This document shows, one piece after another, positions 17,591 to 26,057 of a stretch of DNA of 64,000 bases. The notes under the pieces were generated by a model. That model saw nothing but the letters and a program-made list of their open reading frames with translations, made no database searches and was not told the origin of the DNA. This DNA is from Trichormus sp. M33_DOE_039. Lineage in GTDB: Bacteria > Cyanobacteriota > Cyanobacteriia > Cyanobacteriales > Nostocaceae. A program made the translations under genes and the position numbers. Position 1 is the stretch's first letter. Each line of letters starts with the position of its first letter. The stretch spans positions 124,001 to 188,000 of the forward strand of contig DVDT01000050.1 in assembly GCA_015296085.1 (NCBI GenBank). Reading direction: 5' to 3'.

Positions 17591-19099
17591 TTATTTCATA
17601 TCATAACCAAACAAATTTGGGTCAACTTCTCCTAATTGTAAATCTGCCAAACCATACTCCGCCCATCGTCTTTCTACCATAGCGGCTACATCTGAGTCAG
17701 ATTCTAAAGGTGCGCCCCATTCATGGTCTGTTTCTGGGGGAATTTTGGTAGTTGCATCAATCCCCATGCGTCCACCTAAACCAATTTTCTCACTGGCGAA
17801 ATCTAAGGTGTCGAAGGGGGTATTTGGGAGAATAAAGACATCTCGTGTGGGGTCAACCTTGGAACTAATTGCCCATACTACTTGACGCGGGTCACGGATA
17901 TTAATGTCTTTATCAACAACAATCACAAATTTGGTGTAAGTAAATTGGGGTAATGCACTCCAAAACGCCAAAGCGGCGCGCCTGGCTTGTCCGGGGTAGG
18001 CTTTATCAATAGAAATAATCGCCGCTTTATAACTCAAGGCTTCCATTGGGAGGAAGAAATCAACGATTTCTGAGACTTGTTGCCGCAAAATAGGAGTATA
18101 GATCCGATTCAGGGCGATCGCCATCATCGCTTCTTCTTTGGGGGGGCGACCACTAAATGTAGTCAGGTAAATCGGGTCTTTGCGGTGCGTCATACACTGA
18201 AAGCGAATCAATGGCGAATCTTCCACGCCGCCGTAATACCCCATATGGTCGCCAAAAGGGCCATCTGGTAAAACTTCCCCTGGTGTAATCGTCCCTTCCA
18301 AGACAAACTCGGAATCTGCGGGGACTTCTAAATCTACGGTTTTACACTTCGCCAACTGCACACCAGAACCGCCATACAGTCCCGCAAACAACCACTCTGA
18401 TAAATCTACAGGGATGGGTGTAGCCGCAGCCATGATAATTAATGGATCTACACCTAATGCGATCGCTATTTCTAATTTTTTGCCATTTTCAGCAGCTTTG
18501 CGTAAATGTCTCGCACCACCCCGCACTGATAACCAGTGAACGGTCATGGTATTTTTAGATTGCAGTTGTAAACGATACACACCGACATTGGGCGTACCTG
18601 TCTCACAATCCTTAGTAATTACTAATCCGAGGGTGATAATCTTGCCAGCATCACCAGGGTAAGGACGTATTAAAGGTAACTTATTTAAATCTAAATCATC
18701 TCCTTCAGTTACCACTTGCTGACAAGCCGGGAAAAAGTCTCTCCCTGGTTTGGCTTTCACTACATCAAACAACACTTTCCCGAAGTCTATCGCTTGGGAA
18801 ATCTTCTTTGGTGGCTTTGGTTGTTGCAGCATACTCAACTTTTTGCCCAGGGTTTCCAACTCTTGGGGGTGCTGCATATTCATCGCCCAGCATATCCTTT
18901 CTACAGTTCCCATTAAATTCACTGCGACTGGGAAGGATGAACCCTTGACGTTTTCAAATAACAAGCCAGGGCCACCTCTCTGTAGCATCCGGTTGGAAAT
19001 TTCGGCTATTTCTAAATCTGGGTCAACTAAAGCAGAAATACGCCGTAATTGTCCTTTTTCTTCTAGAATTTTAATAAATCCCCGTAAATCTCTGGCCAT
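17591..19099 (-). CDS. ubiD: UbiD-family decarboxylase
   Basis: The 502-residue protein starts MARDLRGFIKILEEKGQLRR and has the UbiD core: YRLQLQSKNTMTVHW, VDPLIIMAAATPIPVDLSEW, EFVLEGTITPGEVLPDGPFGDHMGYYG with the catalytic Glu pair, and LTTFSGRPPKEE. UbiD enzymes use prenylated FMN made by UbiX to decarboxylate aromatic acids; in cyanobacteria the likely substrate is a 4-hydroxybenzoate-derived intermediate of plastoquinone synthesis. The length is normal (about 490). No ubiX lies in the window. It is preceded on the same strand by a TauE/SafE permease gene whose stop is 114 bases upstream of the UbiD start. Confidence 0.95.
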   Translation of the reverse strand: MARDLRGFIKILEEKGQLRRISALVDPDLEIAEISNRMLQRGGPGLLFENVKGSSFPVAVNLMGTVERICWAMNMQHPQELETLGKKLSMLQQPKPPKKISQAIDFGKVLFDVVKAKPGRDFFPACQQVVTEGDDLDLNKLPLIRPYPGDAGKIITLGLVITKDCETGTPNVGVYRLQLQSKNTMTVHWLSVRGGARHLRKAAENGKKLEIAIALGVDPLIIMAAATPIPVDLSEWLFAGLYGGSGVQLAKCKTVDLEVPADSEFVLEGTITPGEVLPDGPFGDHMGYYGGVEDSPLIRFQCMTHRKDPIYLTTFSGRPPKEEAMMAIALNRIYTPILRQQVSEIVDFFLPMEALSYKAAIISIDKAYPGQARRAALAFWSALPQFTYTKFVIVVDKDINIRDPRQVVWAISSKVDPTRDVFILPNTPFDTLDFASEKIGLGGRMGIDATTKIPPETDHEWGAPLESDSDVAAMVERRWAEYGLADLQLGEVDPNLFGYDMK

Positions 19100-19157
19100 G
19101 GTTTTGTTTAAGCTAATGTTTAAGAAGTGTGAAGCGTCTTCTTATATTATTAGCTCT

Positions 19158-19186
19158 AATGTCTCACGCAAAGGCGCAAAGACGCA
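19158..19186. repeat. GCAAAGRC tandem repeat
   Basis: CGCAAAGGCGCAAAGACGCAAAG lies upstream of ubiD. It is a low-complexity unit repeated about three times. Confidence 0.5.
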
Positions 19187-19213
19187 AAGAGAAGGAGGAG
19201 TTTTATCTTCAGA

Positions 19214-20017
19214 TTATGTGTTGACGTGATAGACCAATTTCCAGCTTACTCCTACTAAGATTGTGTAGATTACTAGTTGGAGGGTTTTTTGAGGCATCTT
19301 TTGACATAGTTTTGCACCGACAATTACTCCTGGGACTGTACCTAACCAAATGGGGAAAACTAAACCCCAGTCAACTGTGCCTAAGAAGATATGACCTAGA
19401 GATGTGAATAATAATAAGATTGCGGCTTGTGCTAAGTCTGTACCTACTAACTGGCGGGAATCTAAGCAGAAGAAGGTAATCAGGACGATCGCAAACATCG
19501 AACCAGAGGAAACGCTAGTCATCCCCACCATACAGCCTAAAATTGCTCCGATTATCAAGCTTTGAATTCTACCGCCGGGAGTATCTAAATCAAACTTTGA
19601 TATTTCTGGTAACTGCACATCGGGGAAGAATGTTCTCAAGAAGATTTGCACTAGTCCGATGATGGCGACGAAGAGAATCATCATGCCGATCGCTTGCAAC
19701 AAAATATCATCTAAGTTGAGAGTTTGAGTCTGTTTAATGAGGTAAAGAATCCCTACCCCCAGGAGTGAACCGGGAACACTTCCCAAGGCTAACCATTTGA
19801 CAACCTCCACATCTAAGGTTTTTTGCTGCCAGTGTTTCCAGCCACCAATAAATTTCATCAGTGTGGCGGCGACAACATCAGAACTCACCGCAATAGATGG
19901 GGGAACTTGAAAGACGAAAATCAACATTGGAGTGATGAGAGACGCGCCACCAATCCCGGTTAAACCTACGATGATGCCTATAACAAAACTGAGAAAGGGT
20001 AGTAATAAATAGTCCAT
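19214..20017 (-). CDS. TauE/SafE-family permease
   Basis: The 267-residue membrane protein has two related halves, each opening with a G-rich helix: FVIGIIVGLTGIGGASLITPML near the start and IGAILGCMVGMTSVSSGSMFA in the middle. That is the TauE/SafE (sulfite/organosulfonate exporter) fold of about 7-8 helices. The transported anion cannot be inferred. The ATG at 20017 follows a short AT-rich spacer. A second member of the family occurs at 26058, there with a DUF1634 partner; this one has none. Confidence 0.85.
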   Translation of the reverse strand: MDYLLLPFLSFVIGIIVGLTGIGGASLITPMLIFVFQVPPSIAVSSDVVAATLMKFIGGWKHWQQKTLDVEVVKWLALGSVPGSLLGVGILYLIKQTQTLNLDDILLQAIGMMILFVAIIGLVQIFLRTFFPDVQLPEISKFDLDTPGGRIQSLIIGAILGCMVGMTSVSSGSMFAIVLITFFCLDSRQLVGTDLAQAAILLLFTSLGHIFLGTVDWGLVFPIWLGTVPGVIVGAKLCQKMPQKTLQLVIYTILVGVSWKLVYHVNT

Positions 20018-20184
20018 AATTATTGAAGAGGAGATGAGGACTGGGGATTAGGTGAAATTTTGATTGTTATATGTTTGTACAGAAGTTTTTAATTTTGATT
20101 TTTCAATTGGTATTACTTTCTAATCCCGATATCCCAGTTTCAGTTACTAAGTTTCAAGCCACTTAGGGATGAGTAGTCATCCCG

Positions 20185-20212
20185 AAAAAAAACCCCGACT
20201 AACTACCGGGGA
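20185..20212 (-). terminator. Factor-independent terminator overlapping a stop codon
   Basis: On the minus strand the CCCCGGTA...CGGGG hairpin is followed by a run of eight T. It overlaps the TAG of the 154-residue membrane protein gene that reads into it. Confidence 0.7.
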
Positions 20213-20663
20213 ATAAGTCTGGAGTATCTAGAATCTTGAGTTGGATTAGTGCCAGAATCACTAGGGTGTAGACAGTGGAAGAAGCCAAACCCATCAATAG
20301 TTCCTTTTTCAGATTGCGTTCTTGGGGTTGATTTTGGAATACGTCTACTACTCCCGCCTGCATTAAGAGAATACCCGCCACATTAGAAAGCCAATACCCA
20401 GCGATCGCACAAGGAATCAACAAATCTTTATGCAATAAACTGCATAGATACCCAAAACCATAGGCGACAGGCAAATTGAAAAAGATATCATTCCACCAAG
20501 ACAAAGGTGACAACATATATCCAAGCGCAAAGAAAAACCCACCCCGAATTTTCTTCAGAATTCTTAGAAATTTACTGTTTTCAGTGTTGATCTCTGATAA
20601 ATCCTGTGATAAGCCTATCGTCTTCTCGTTTAATTGGTCACTAAAATTTTGTGTACTTTCCAT
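20199..20663 (-). CDS. Membrane protein of unknown function
   Basis: The 154-residue protein has a 40-residue hydrophilic N-terminus and about three to four hydrophobic segments (GFFFALGYMLSPLSWW, VAYGFGYLCSLLHKDL, CAIAGYWLSNVAGILLMQAG, STVYTLVILALIQL). I do not recognise a family. GAGG lies 8 bases upstream of the ATG at 20663, which fits a real gene. A terminator begins inside its stop codon. It stands alone, facing the same way as the TauE/SafE gene downstream. Confidence 0.75.
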   Translation of the reverse strand: MESTQNFSDQLNEKTIGLSQDLSEINTENSKFLRILKKIRGGFFFALGYMLSPLSWWNDIFFNLPVAYGFGYLCSLLHKDLLIPCAIAGYWLSNVAGILLMQAGVVDVFQNQPQERNLKKELLMGLASSTVYTLVILALIQLKILDTPDLFPGS

Positions 20664-20944
20664 AAAACTACCTCTTCTCTATCTGCTTACCGTAGTTTAA
20701 TATAAAAAGACATAAAAATCTATCAATAAATACACAATTGCAAAATCGAAACTGTATTTTTAATTACGATTAATTATTTTTTGTATTATTTGTTACTAAA
20801 AATATAGTCGTACCATTAAATAATTATTTGTTTAATGGTAATTTTATCCATTATCCTTACTTGTAAATATTTATTTTATACATTTAAACTCCATGCCAAC
20901 ACAAAAATGTAGGAGAGCAGGAGAGAAAAACTGTTGACTGTTCT
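20664..20944. other. AT-rich spacer without recognisable features
   Basis: This 281-base stretch is poor in G and C and holds no ORF, repeat or clear hairpin. It presumably includes the promoter of the membrane protein at 20199-20663. Confidence 0.4.
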
Positions 20945-21883
20945 TCACATACTCAACATCTCTTCAAAAGTGATAGAAAGCTTTGTTTGAAAGCGTTGGC
21001 GATGCTTCAGCTTCAAAAAAGCACGGACTATTTGCAAGTATTGAGGTTTGCGTGGGTCAGGTTTAGAGCGATTATCAACCACCTGAATAGATCGCAAAGT
21101 GCCTAATTGCAATTCCTTTCTCACCATTAATTCGGAAATAGCGGCTGCACCGATACCATTTTCTACTACTGCTTTCACCATTTCCCCACTATTCAAGATG
21201 GATATCACATCCAATTGCAGAGGATGGATACCCCAACTTTGCAAGGCTTGCTCAAATTGTTGTTGAGTACCAGAGCCAGCTTCGCGCATTATCCAGCCAG
21301 TTTTGGATAAGTCAGATAAAGTCACTTCTGGATTGTCATACCAAGGATGATACTGACCCACTACAATTAATAAGCGATCGCCTCCAACTATCTCTTCCTC
21401 TAAAAAATTCTTGAGTGATGGCTTCACTTCCCCTTCCACCAAACCTAAGTCAAACTTACCAGTAGCCGTCCCAGTACAAATTGTCTCTGCATTGGCGAGG
21501 GTGCAATTAATTGCTATTCGGGGATACTTGTGTTGAAATTTCGTAATTTTTTCTGGCAACCAATAGTTACCAATTGTCAGACTTGAACCTAAATTAAGTT
21601 CACCTCGTTGTAAATCATTCAGTTCTCGAAGAGAGCGTTCTGTCAAAGCCACTTGATCCAAAATTTTCTGGGCTTCTGTTTGCAGTATCTTACCAGGTTC
21701 AGCAATCTCAATATGGCGACCAATTCGATGGAACAATTTCAAGCCATACTCTTCTTCTAAACTTTGAATGGCTGCACTCACAGCAGGTTGCGTAATGTAT
21801 AGTTCTTCTGCTGCACGAGTAAAGTGTAAATGTGCTGCGACAGCTAAAAAAATTCGTAACTGATCAAGCGTCATTCCTGCCAT
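20945..21883 (-). CDS. LysR-family transcriptional regulator
   Basis: The 312-residue protein begins with the LysR winged helix-turn-helix, TLDQLRIFLAVAAHLHFTRA followed by AAEELYITQPAVSAAIQSLE. The C-terminal co-inducer domain follows (GELNLGSSLTIGNYWLPE, and later LLIVVGQYHPW and GSGTQQQFEQAL). Family members bind divergent promoters and respond to small molecules. It is divergent from the APC permease gene at 22228, and a palindrome at 21956-21980 lies between the starts, so it may control the permease and the CadD cluster. AGG sits 8 bases upstream of the ATG at 21883. The inducer is unknown. Confidence 0.9.
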   Translation of the reverse strand: MAGMTLDQLRIFLAVAAHLHFTRAAEELYITQPAVSAAIQSLEEEYGLKLFHRIGRHIEIAEPGKILQTEAQKILDQVALTERSLRELNDLQRGELNLGSSLTIGNYWLPEKITKFQHKYPRIAINCTLANAETICTGTATGKFDLGLVEGEVKPSLKNFLEEEIVGGDRLLIVVGQYHPWYDNPEVTLSDLSKTGWIMREAGSGTQQQFEQALQSWGIHPLQLDVISILNSGEMVKAVVENGIGAAAISELMVRKELQLGTLRSIQVVDNRSKPDPRKPQYLQIVRAFLKLKHRQRFQTKLSITFEEMLSM

Positions 21884-21955
21884 TCATGTACCTAGAAAAC
21901 ACTCCCCACACCCGCTTTGCATCTTACTAAGTAAATGCTGAAAAAAGATGTTTTG

Positions 21956-21980
21956 GCGAATACGAAAAAATCGTATTTGC
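21956..21980. promoter_or_regulatory. Palindrome in the LysR divergent promoter, candidate operator
   Basis: GCGAATACGA-N5-TCGTATTTGC has 9 of 10 arm positions matching. It lies 72 bases upstream of the LysR gene start, where these regulators usually bind, though the strict T-N11-A spacing is not met. Confidence 0.45.
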
Positions 21981-22227
21981 GGATACAATTTTTTCATTTA
22001 AAAACCAGCCAAAATACTGGAAATCCTTCCCAATCCCTAATCCCCAGTCCCCAATCCCCAGTCCCGATTAATCACTTCTATTTATCGAATGAACAAAAAA
22101 TAGTATTTGATTCTCTAACTTAGGGGGGATAAATTAATACCTAGTCTTCGATAGCAGGCGCTTGCTCAGGTAAAGGCTGTAACTCTTCACCGAAAGAATT
22201 AATCACTTGGGGAAAAGGATATGGTGT

Positions 22228-23676
22228 ATGACAGCTGAAATCGAACTGAATCAAAGCGTTCATGGCTTAAAAAAAGAATGTCTTTCCTACGGAGAAGTTC
22301 TAGCGCAATCCATAGCGGTGATTGCACCTACAACTACACCAGCAGCGAATTTAGGATTGATTTATGCCTCTGCTGGTAACGGTACATGGTTGAGTTTCTT
22401 GATTGGCATGATGGGTTTGACGTTTGTAGCTGTCAACATCAATCAATTTGCTCGTCGTTCAGCCTCTCCTGGTTCTCTGTACTCATACATTGTCAAAGGA
22501 CTAGGTGTAACGGCCGGTGTATTGTCGGCTTGGGGTTTGATTCTGGCTTATCTGTTTACTGGGATGTCCACATTATGTGGCTTTGCGATTTTTGGTCAGT
22601 CTTTGTTAAGTCATATTGGGATTCATACCCATGTTCTGACGTTATTTGCTCTGGGAACGGTGTTGGCTTGGTATGTGGCTTATAAAGACATCCAACTCTC
22701 AGCCAAGATGATGCTGCTATTAGAGGCTTTTTCTATAGGCTTAATCCTTGTGTTGGGGGTTATTATTTGGTTGCAGAAAGGCTTTGCTCTTGATATATCC
22801 CAACTGAAACTACAAGGAGCAACACCCGGAGGAATATCATTAGGAATAGTTTTAGTTGTATTTGGTTTTTCTGGCTTTGAAAGTGCTACTTCCTTGGGAG
22901 ATGAAGCCAAAAAACCCCTCAAAAATATTCCCAAATCAGTGATGCAAAGTGCAATTTGGACGGGTGTGTTCTTTATTCTCATGGCTTATGTCGAAGTCTT
23001 GGGTTTTAGAGGTAGTTCTGTAGACTTAGCGCAGACTGAAGAGCCACTCTCGTTGCTAGCAGAGCAAGCAGGTGTAGGTTTTTTAGGCATATTGATTAGT
23101 GTAGGTGCGCTGTTATCATTCTTTGCTTGTGTTCTGGCTTGTATTAATCCAGCCGCTAGAGTGCTGTTTATGATGGCGCGTCACGGTTTGTTTCATACAT
23201 CCTTGGGGAAAGCACATGATGCAAATTTAACTCCACATACAGCGATCGCATTATGTTCCGTGATCACATTTATCGTACCCGCCACCCTCAACCTCTTGAA
23301 CATTAAGCCTTTTGTAATTCTCGGTTATACCGGCACAATTTGCTCCTATGGCTTTTTACTGGTCTATATCCTAGTTTCCATTGCTGCACCCGTGTATCTG
23401 CATAGATTGGGAAAACTGCGCTCTATGGATTTAGTCTTCTCAGTCCTGGCGGTAGTGTTCATGATGATCCCGATTGTTGGGACATTAGGAATCCCCGGAA
23501 GTGATTTGTTCCCTGTTCCCCCTGCTCCCTACAACATTTTCCCTTACCTATTCTTGCTCTATCTCATGGCTGGCTTTGGCTGGTTCATGATCCAACGGCT
23601 ACGCTATCCCAAAATGGTCAAGAAATTAGAGCATTCCATTGACGCAATTCACGCGAGTTTCAGTGATGCGGAATAG
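22228..23676 (+). CDS. APC-superfamily amino-acid permease
   Basis: The 482-residue protein has 12 predicted helices. The first contains SIAVIAPTTTPAANLGLIYA, the glycine/alanine-rich first helix of APC transporters, and the third VVFGFSGFESATSLGDEAKK the conserved F-x-G-F-E-S-A motif. It probably imports an amino acid with protons. GGAAAAGGA lies just upstream of the ATG at 22228, which is preferred to a TTG at 22207. Two CadD-like genes follow after 110 bases in the same direction, and the LysR gene diverges upstream. Confidence 0.85.
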   Translation: MTAEIELNQSVHGLKKECLSYGEVLAQSIAVIAPTTTPAANLGLIYASAGNGTWLSFLIGMMGLTFVAVNINQFARRSASPGSLYSYIVKGLGVTAGVLSAWGLILAYLFTGMSTLCGFAIFGQSLLSHIGIHTHVLTLFALGTVLAWYVAYKDIQLSAKMMLLLEAFSIGLILVLGVIIWLQKGFALDISQLKLQGATPGGISLGIVLVVFGFSGFESATSLGDEAKKPLKNIPKSVMQSAIWTGVFFILMAYVEVLGFRGSSVDLAQTEEPLSLLAEQAGVGFLGILISVGALLSFFACVLACINPAARVLFMMARHGLFHTSLGKAHDANLTPHTAIALCSVITFIVPATLNLLNIKPFVILGYTGTICSYGFLLVYILVSIAAPVYLHRLGKLRSMDLVFSVLAVVFMMIPIVGTLGIPGSDLFPVPPAPYNIFPYLFLLYLMAGFGWFMIQRLRYPKMVKKLEHSIDAIHASFSDAE

Positions 23677-23710
23677 GTGCTGGGAATTGGGGATTGGAGA
23701 CTGGGTAAAA

Positions 23711-23782
23711 CACCCCTACACTCCTACACCCCCATACCCCTTACACCCTTACACCCCCATACCCCTATACCCCTACACCCCT
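23711..23782. repeat. C-rich heptamer repeat tract before cadD-like gene 1
   Basis: Tandem CCCCTACA / CCCCATAC / CCCTTACA units run up to 4 bases before the ATG, so the CadD-1 leader has no Shine-Dalgarno. Confidence 0.8.
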
Positions 23783-23786
23783 AACT

Positions 23787-24488
23787 ATGAGCAATTTCGT
23801 CACTGCTATTCCCTCTGGGATCACAGCCTTTACAGCAACTAACCTTGATGATTTGGTGATCCTGACACTGTTCTTTTCACAAATCAGTGCAACTTTCCGC
23901 CGTCGCCATATCGTTTTCGGACAGTATTTAGGTTTTAGTGCGTTAGTAATCGCTAGCCTTCCGGGTTTCTTTGGTGGGATGGTTTTACCAAAACACTGGA
24001 TTGGACTTTTGGGACTTGTACCAATTGCTATTGGTTTGAGTCGCTGGTTAAATCCTAGCAATGATGAATCAGAGGAGAATCAGGAAGATAAATCGGAGTC
24101 TGAGCAATTACCATTTGCCAGTTTTCTGTCTCCCCAAACTTATAGTGTCGCAGCCATCACGATCGCTAACGGCAGTGATAATCTTGGTATTTATGTCCCA
24201 CTGTTTGCCAGCCACAACTTAGGGGGATTGCTGGTGATTCTGGGTGTCTTCTTCTCGCTGATTGGGATTTGGTGCTATGCCAGTTATATGCTAACTCGCC
24301 AGCCAGCGATCGCCCAACTTCTGACTCGTTATGGGAATCATTTAGTGCCTTTTGTTTTGGTGGGATTGGGTGTATTTATGATCTTAGATAGTCAAGCTTT
24401 ACCACCACTGGCTTTAGCGGCTTGTTGTCTATGTCTGATGGGTCTGGTGAAAAAACCTCGACTCTCGCCGGAAGTAGAAAATAACTGA
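23787..24488 (+). CDS. CadD-like cadmium/cation transporter, copy 1
   Basis: The 233-residue protein opens MSNFVTAIPSGITAFTATNL and continues DDLVILTLFFSQ, and later has ITIANGSDNLGIYVPLFA. The paired acidic motifs TNLDD and NGSDN, one in each half, are typical of the CadD family in the LysE superfamily, which export Cd2+ and related cations. About six membrane helices are visible, with a charged loop in the middle. It is one of three paralogues in this window (also 24508 and 36377). The upstream sequence is heptamer repeat and gives no ribosome binding site, so expression may depend on the preceding permease message. Confidence 0.85.
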   Translation: MSNFVTAIPSGITAFTATNLDDLVILTLFFSQISATFRRRHIVFGQYLGFSALVIASLPGFFGGMVLPKHWIGLLGLVPIAIGLSRWLNPSNDESEENQEDKSESEQLPFASFLSPQTYSVAAITIANGSDNLGIYVPLFASHNLGGLLVILGVFFSLIGIWCYASYMLTRQPAIAQLLTRYGNHLVPFVLVGLGVFMILDSQALPPLALAACCLCLMGLVKKPRLSPEVENN

Positions 24489-24507
24489 CGAGGTGAAAGA
24501 TATTGTT

Positions 24508-25149
24508 ATGGGTAGTATTGTCAAAGCGATCGTCTCTGGGATTGTATCCTTTGCAGCTACCAACCTTGACGACATTATCATTTTGATGGTCTTCTTCTCA
24601 CAGGTTAATCCTAATTTCCGGCGCAGACATATCATCATCGGACAATATTTAGGTTTTAGTGCCGTTATCATTGCTAGCCTTCCCGGTTTTTTTGGCGGAT
24701 TAATTATCCCCACCCCGTGGATTGGTCTTTTAGGTCTAGTTCCCATTGCTATAGGTATTAGCCGTTTAGTCAATTTAAATCGTGATGAAAACGCAGTCCA
24801 AACAGTATCAGAGGAATTGCACTCATCAGGCGGAAGATTTGCTAGCGTACTTGCTCCACAAACTTATCAAGTAGCAGCAGTTACTTTTGCTAACGGAGGA
24901 GACAATATCGGTATCTATGTACCATTATTTGCTAGTAGTAATCTTGTTAGGTTAAGTATTATTCTGAGTGTTTTTTTCGTATTAGTTAGTGTTTGGTGCT
25001 ACGTAGCTTATCAACTTACTTTACACCCTGTAGTTGCGAGATTTTTAACTCGCTATGGTCATGCGATCGTTCCTTTTATCTTGATTGGCTTGGGAATTTT
25101 CATTTTGATAGATAGTGGTAGTTATAGCTTAATTTCGCTCATCTTTTAG
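24508..25149 (+). CDS. CadD-like cadmium/cation transporter, copy 2
   Basis: The 213-residue protein (ATG at 24508; a GTG at 24493 would add five residues) is a close relative of copy 1: MGSIVKAIVSGIVSFAATNL DD at the start and VTFANGGDNIGIYVPLFA in the second half. It follows copy 1 after 19 bases, so the pair is surely co-transcribed, and a tandem duplication followed by divergence is the simplest origin. Two adjacent half-similar transporters may work as a heterodimer. A secreted protein gene follows after 71 bases. Confidence 0.85.
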   Translation: MGSIVKAIVSGIVSFAATNLDDIIILMVFFSQVNPNFRRRHIIIGQYLGFSAVIIASLPGFFGGLIIPTPWIGLLGLVPIAIGISRLVNLNRDENAVQTVSEELHSSGGRFASVLAPQTYQVAAVTFANGGDNIGIYVPLFASSNLVRLSIILSVFFVLVSVWCYVAYQLTLHPVVARFLTRYGHAIVPFILIGLGIFILIDSGSYSLISLIF

Positions 25150-25220
25150 CTTGGTTATTTCTAGAAATTCAGAATCAAAATATATTGCATTTATTACAGA
25201 CAATCTACTAGGAGCAAATT

Positions 25221-25865
25221 GTGAAATATATCAAAATTATTTTAATATGTTTAACTTTAACTATTAATTTCATGTTTGCTAAACCTGCATGGGCAGACAG
25301 ACCCAACCTCACACGAATACCACAATATACGGAAGTTACTCAAGAATTAAACGATTTATTGACAGCCCAATCTTCACCAGAAGCATCGAGTTATACACCA
25401 GCAGATATAGAAAAAAAGATTGTAGAATTACAGCTACAAAAATACATCTTAGAATCTGCCCGTGGTTGGTCACAGTGTCTCAATAACACAGGAAAAACTT
25501 TAGGTATTTACGCTCATAAACCTCAAAAATCTACCTCTGAACAAGAAAGCAATCTCTACTTTTTGAGAGATGGACAAATTACAGAACATAAATGGAACTG
25601 TGATGGAGTTTACTTACCAACTGGAGCGAAAATTGCTGCGATCGCCCCTAGTGAAAAACAACCCCAAGAATTAACCGAACCTTTGGTAGTAAAAATTGTT
25701 TCAGGAACACAATTGGTAGTTACAACTAACCCAAAAACTGGCACAATTGAATTTAACGTTCCTCCTGCTAAAATCGTCAAAACTGGGGATGCTAACTTGT
25801 CAATTCCCAATTTTTCTTTAGCAGAAGTTGACGCACAAGTTCCTAATGCGCCAATTGAAGATTGA
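25221..25865 (+). CDS. Exported protein, paralogue of the protein at 37460, associated with CadD
   Basis: The 214-residue protein starts at GTG with AGGAG 6 bases upstream. MKYIKIILICLTLTINFMF and a likely cleavage after AWA give a periplasmic protein. It shares long segments with the gene at 37460: YTEVTQELN, QCLNxTGKTLGIYA, NCDGVYLPTG versus DCDGLYLPAG, and the ending EVDAQVP versus EIDAQVP. The two conserved cysteines could form a disulfide. No family name is recognised. Both copies lie in the same direction close behind CadD-like genes, which is the best clue to function: a periplasmic partner in cation handling. Confidence 0.8.
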   Translation: MKYIKIILICLTLTINFMFAKPAWADRPNLTRIPQYTEVTQELNDLLTAQSSPEASSYTPADIEKKIVELQLQKYILESARGWSQCLNNTGKTLGIYAHKPQKSTSEQESNLYFLRDGQITEHKWNCDGVYLPTGAKIAAIAPSEKQPQELTEPLVVKIVSGTQLVVTTNPKTGTIEFNVPPAKIVKTGDANLSIPNFSLAEVDAQVPNAPIED

Positions 25866-26057
25866 AATAATAACCAGGGATGAGGAAGTCAAAAGGTGAG
25901 CCACTCTATTAGGCAGGCAATGCCCAAATTGTAGCAAGTGGTGTTAGCGACGTTAGGAGCGTCATACGTAAGGGCAAAAGGCACAAGACGATATACAAAA
26001 TATTCTAACTTTCTATACCTAGTCCCCATCCCCAGTCCCTATCTTGAGGTAATAAAT

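Noticed and set aside
21935-22123. 62-codon plus-strand ORF
   Set aside because: It runs through the LysR palindrome and a low-complexity CCCAGTCCCCAATCCC tract and has no ribosome binding site or protein-like core.
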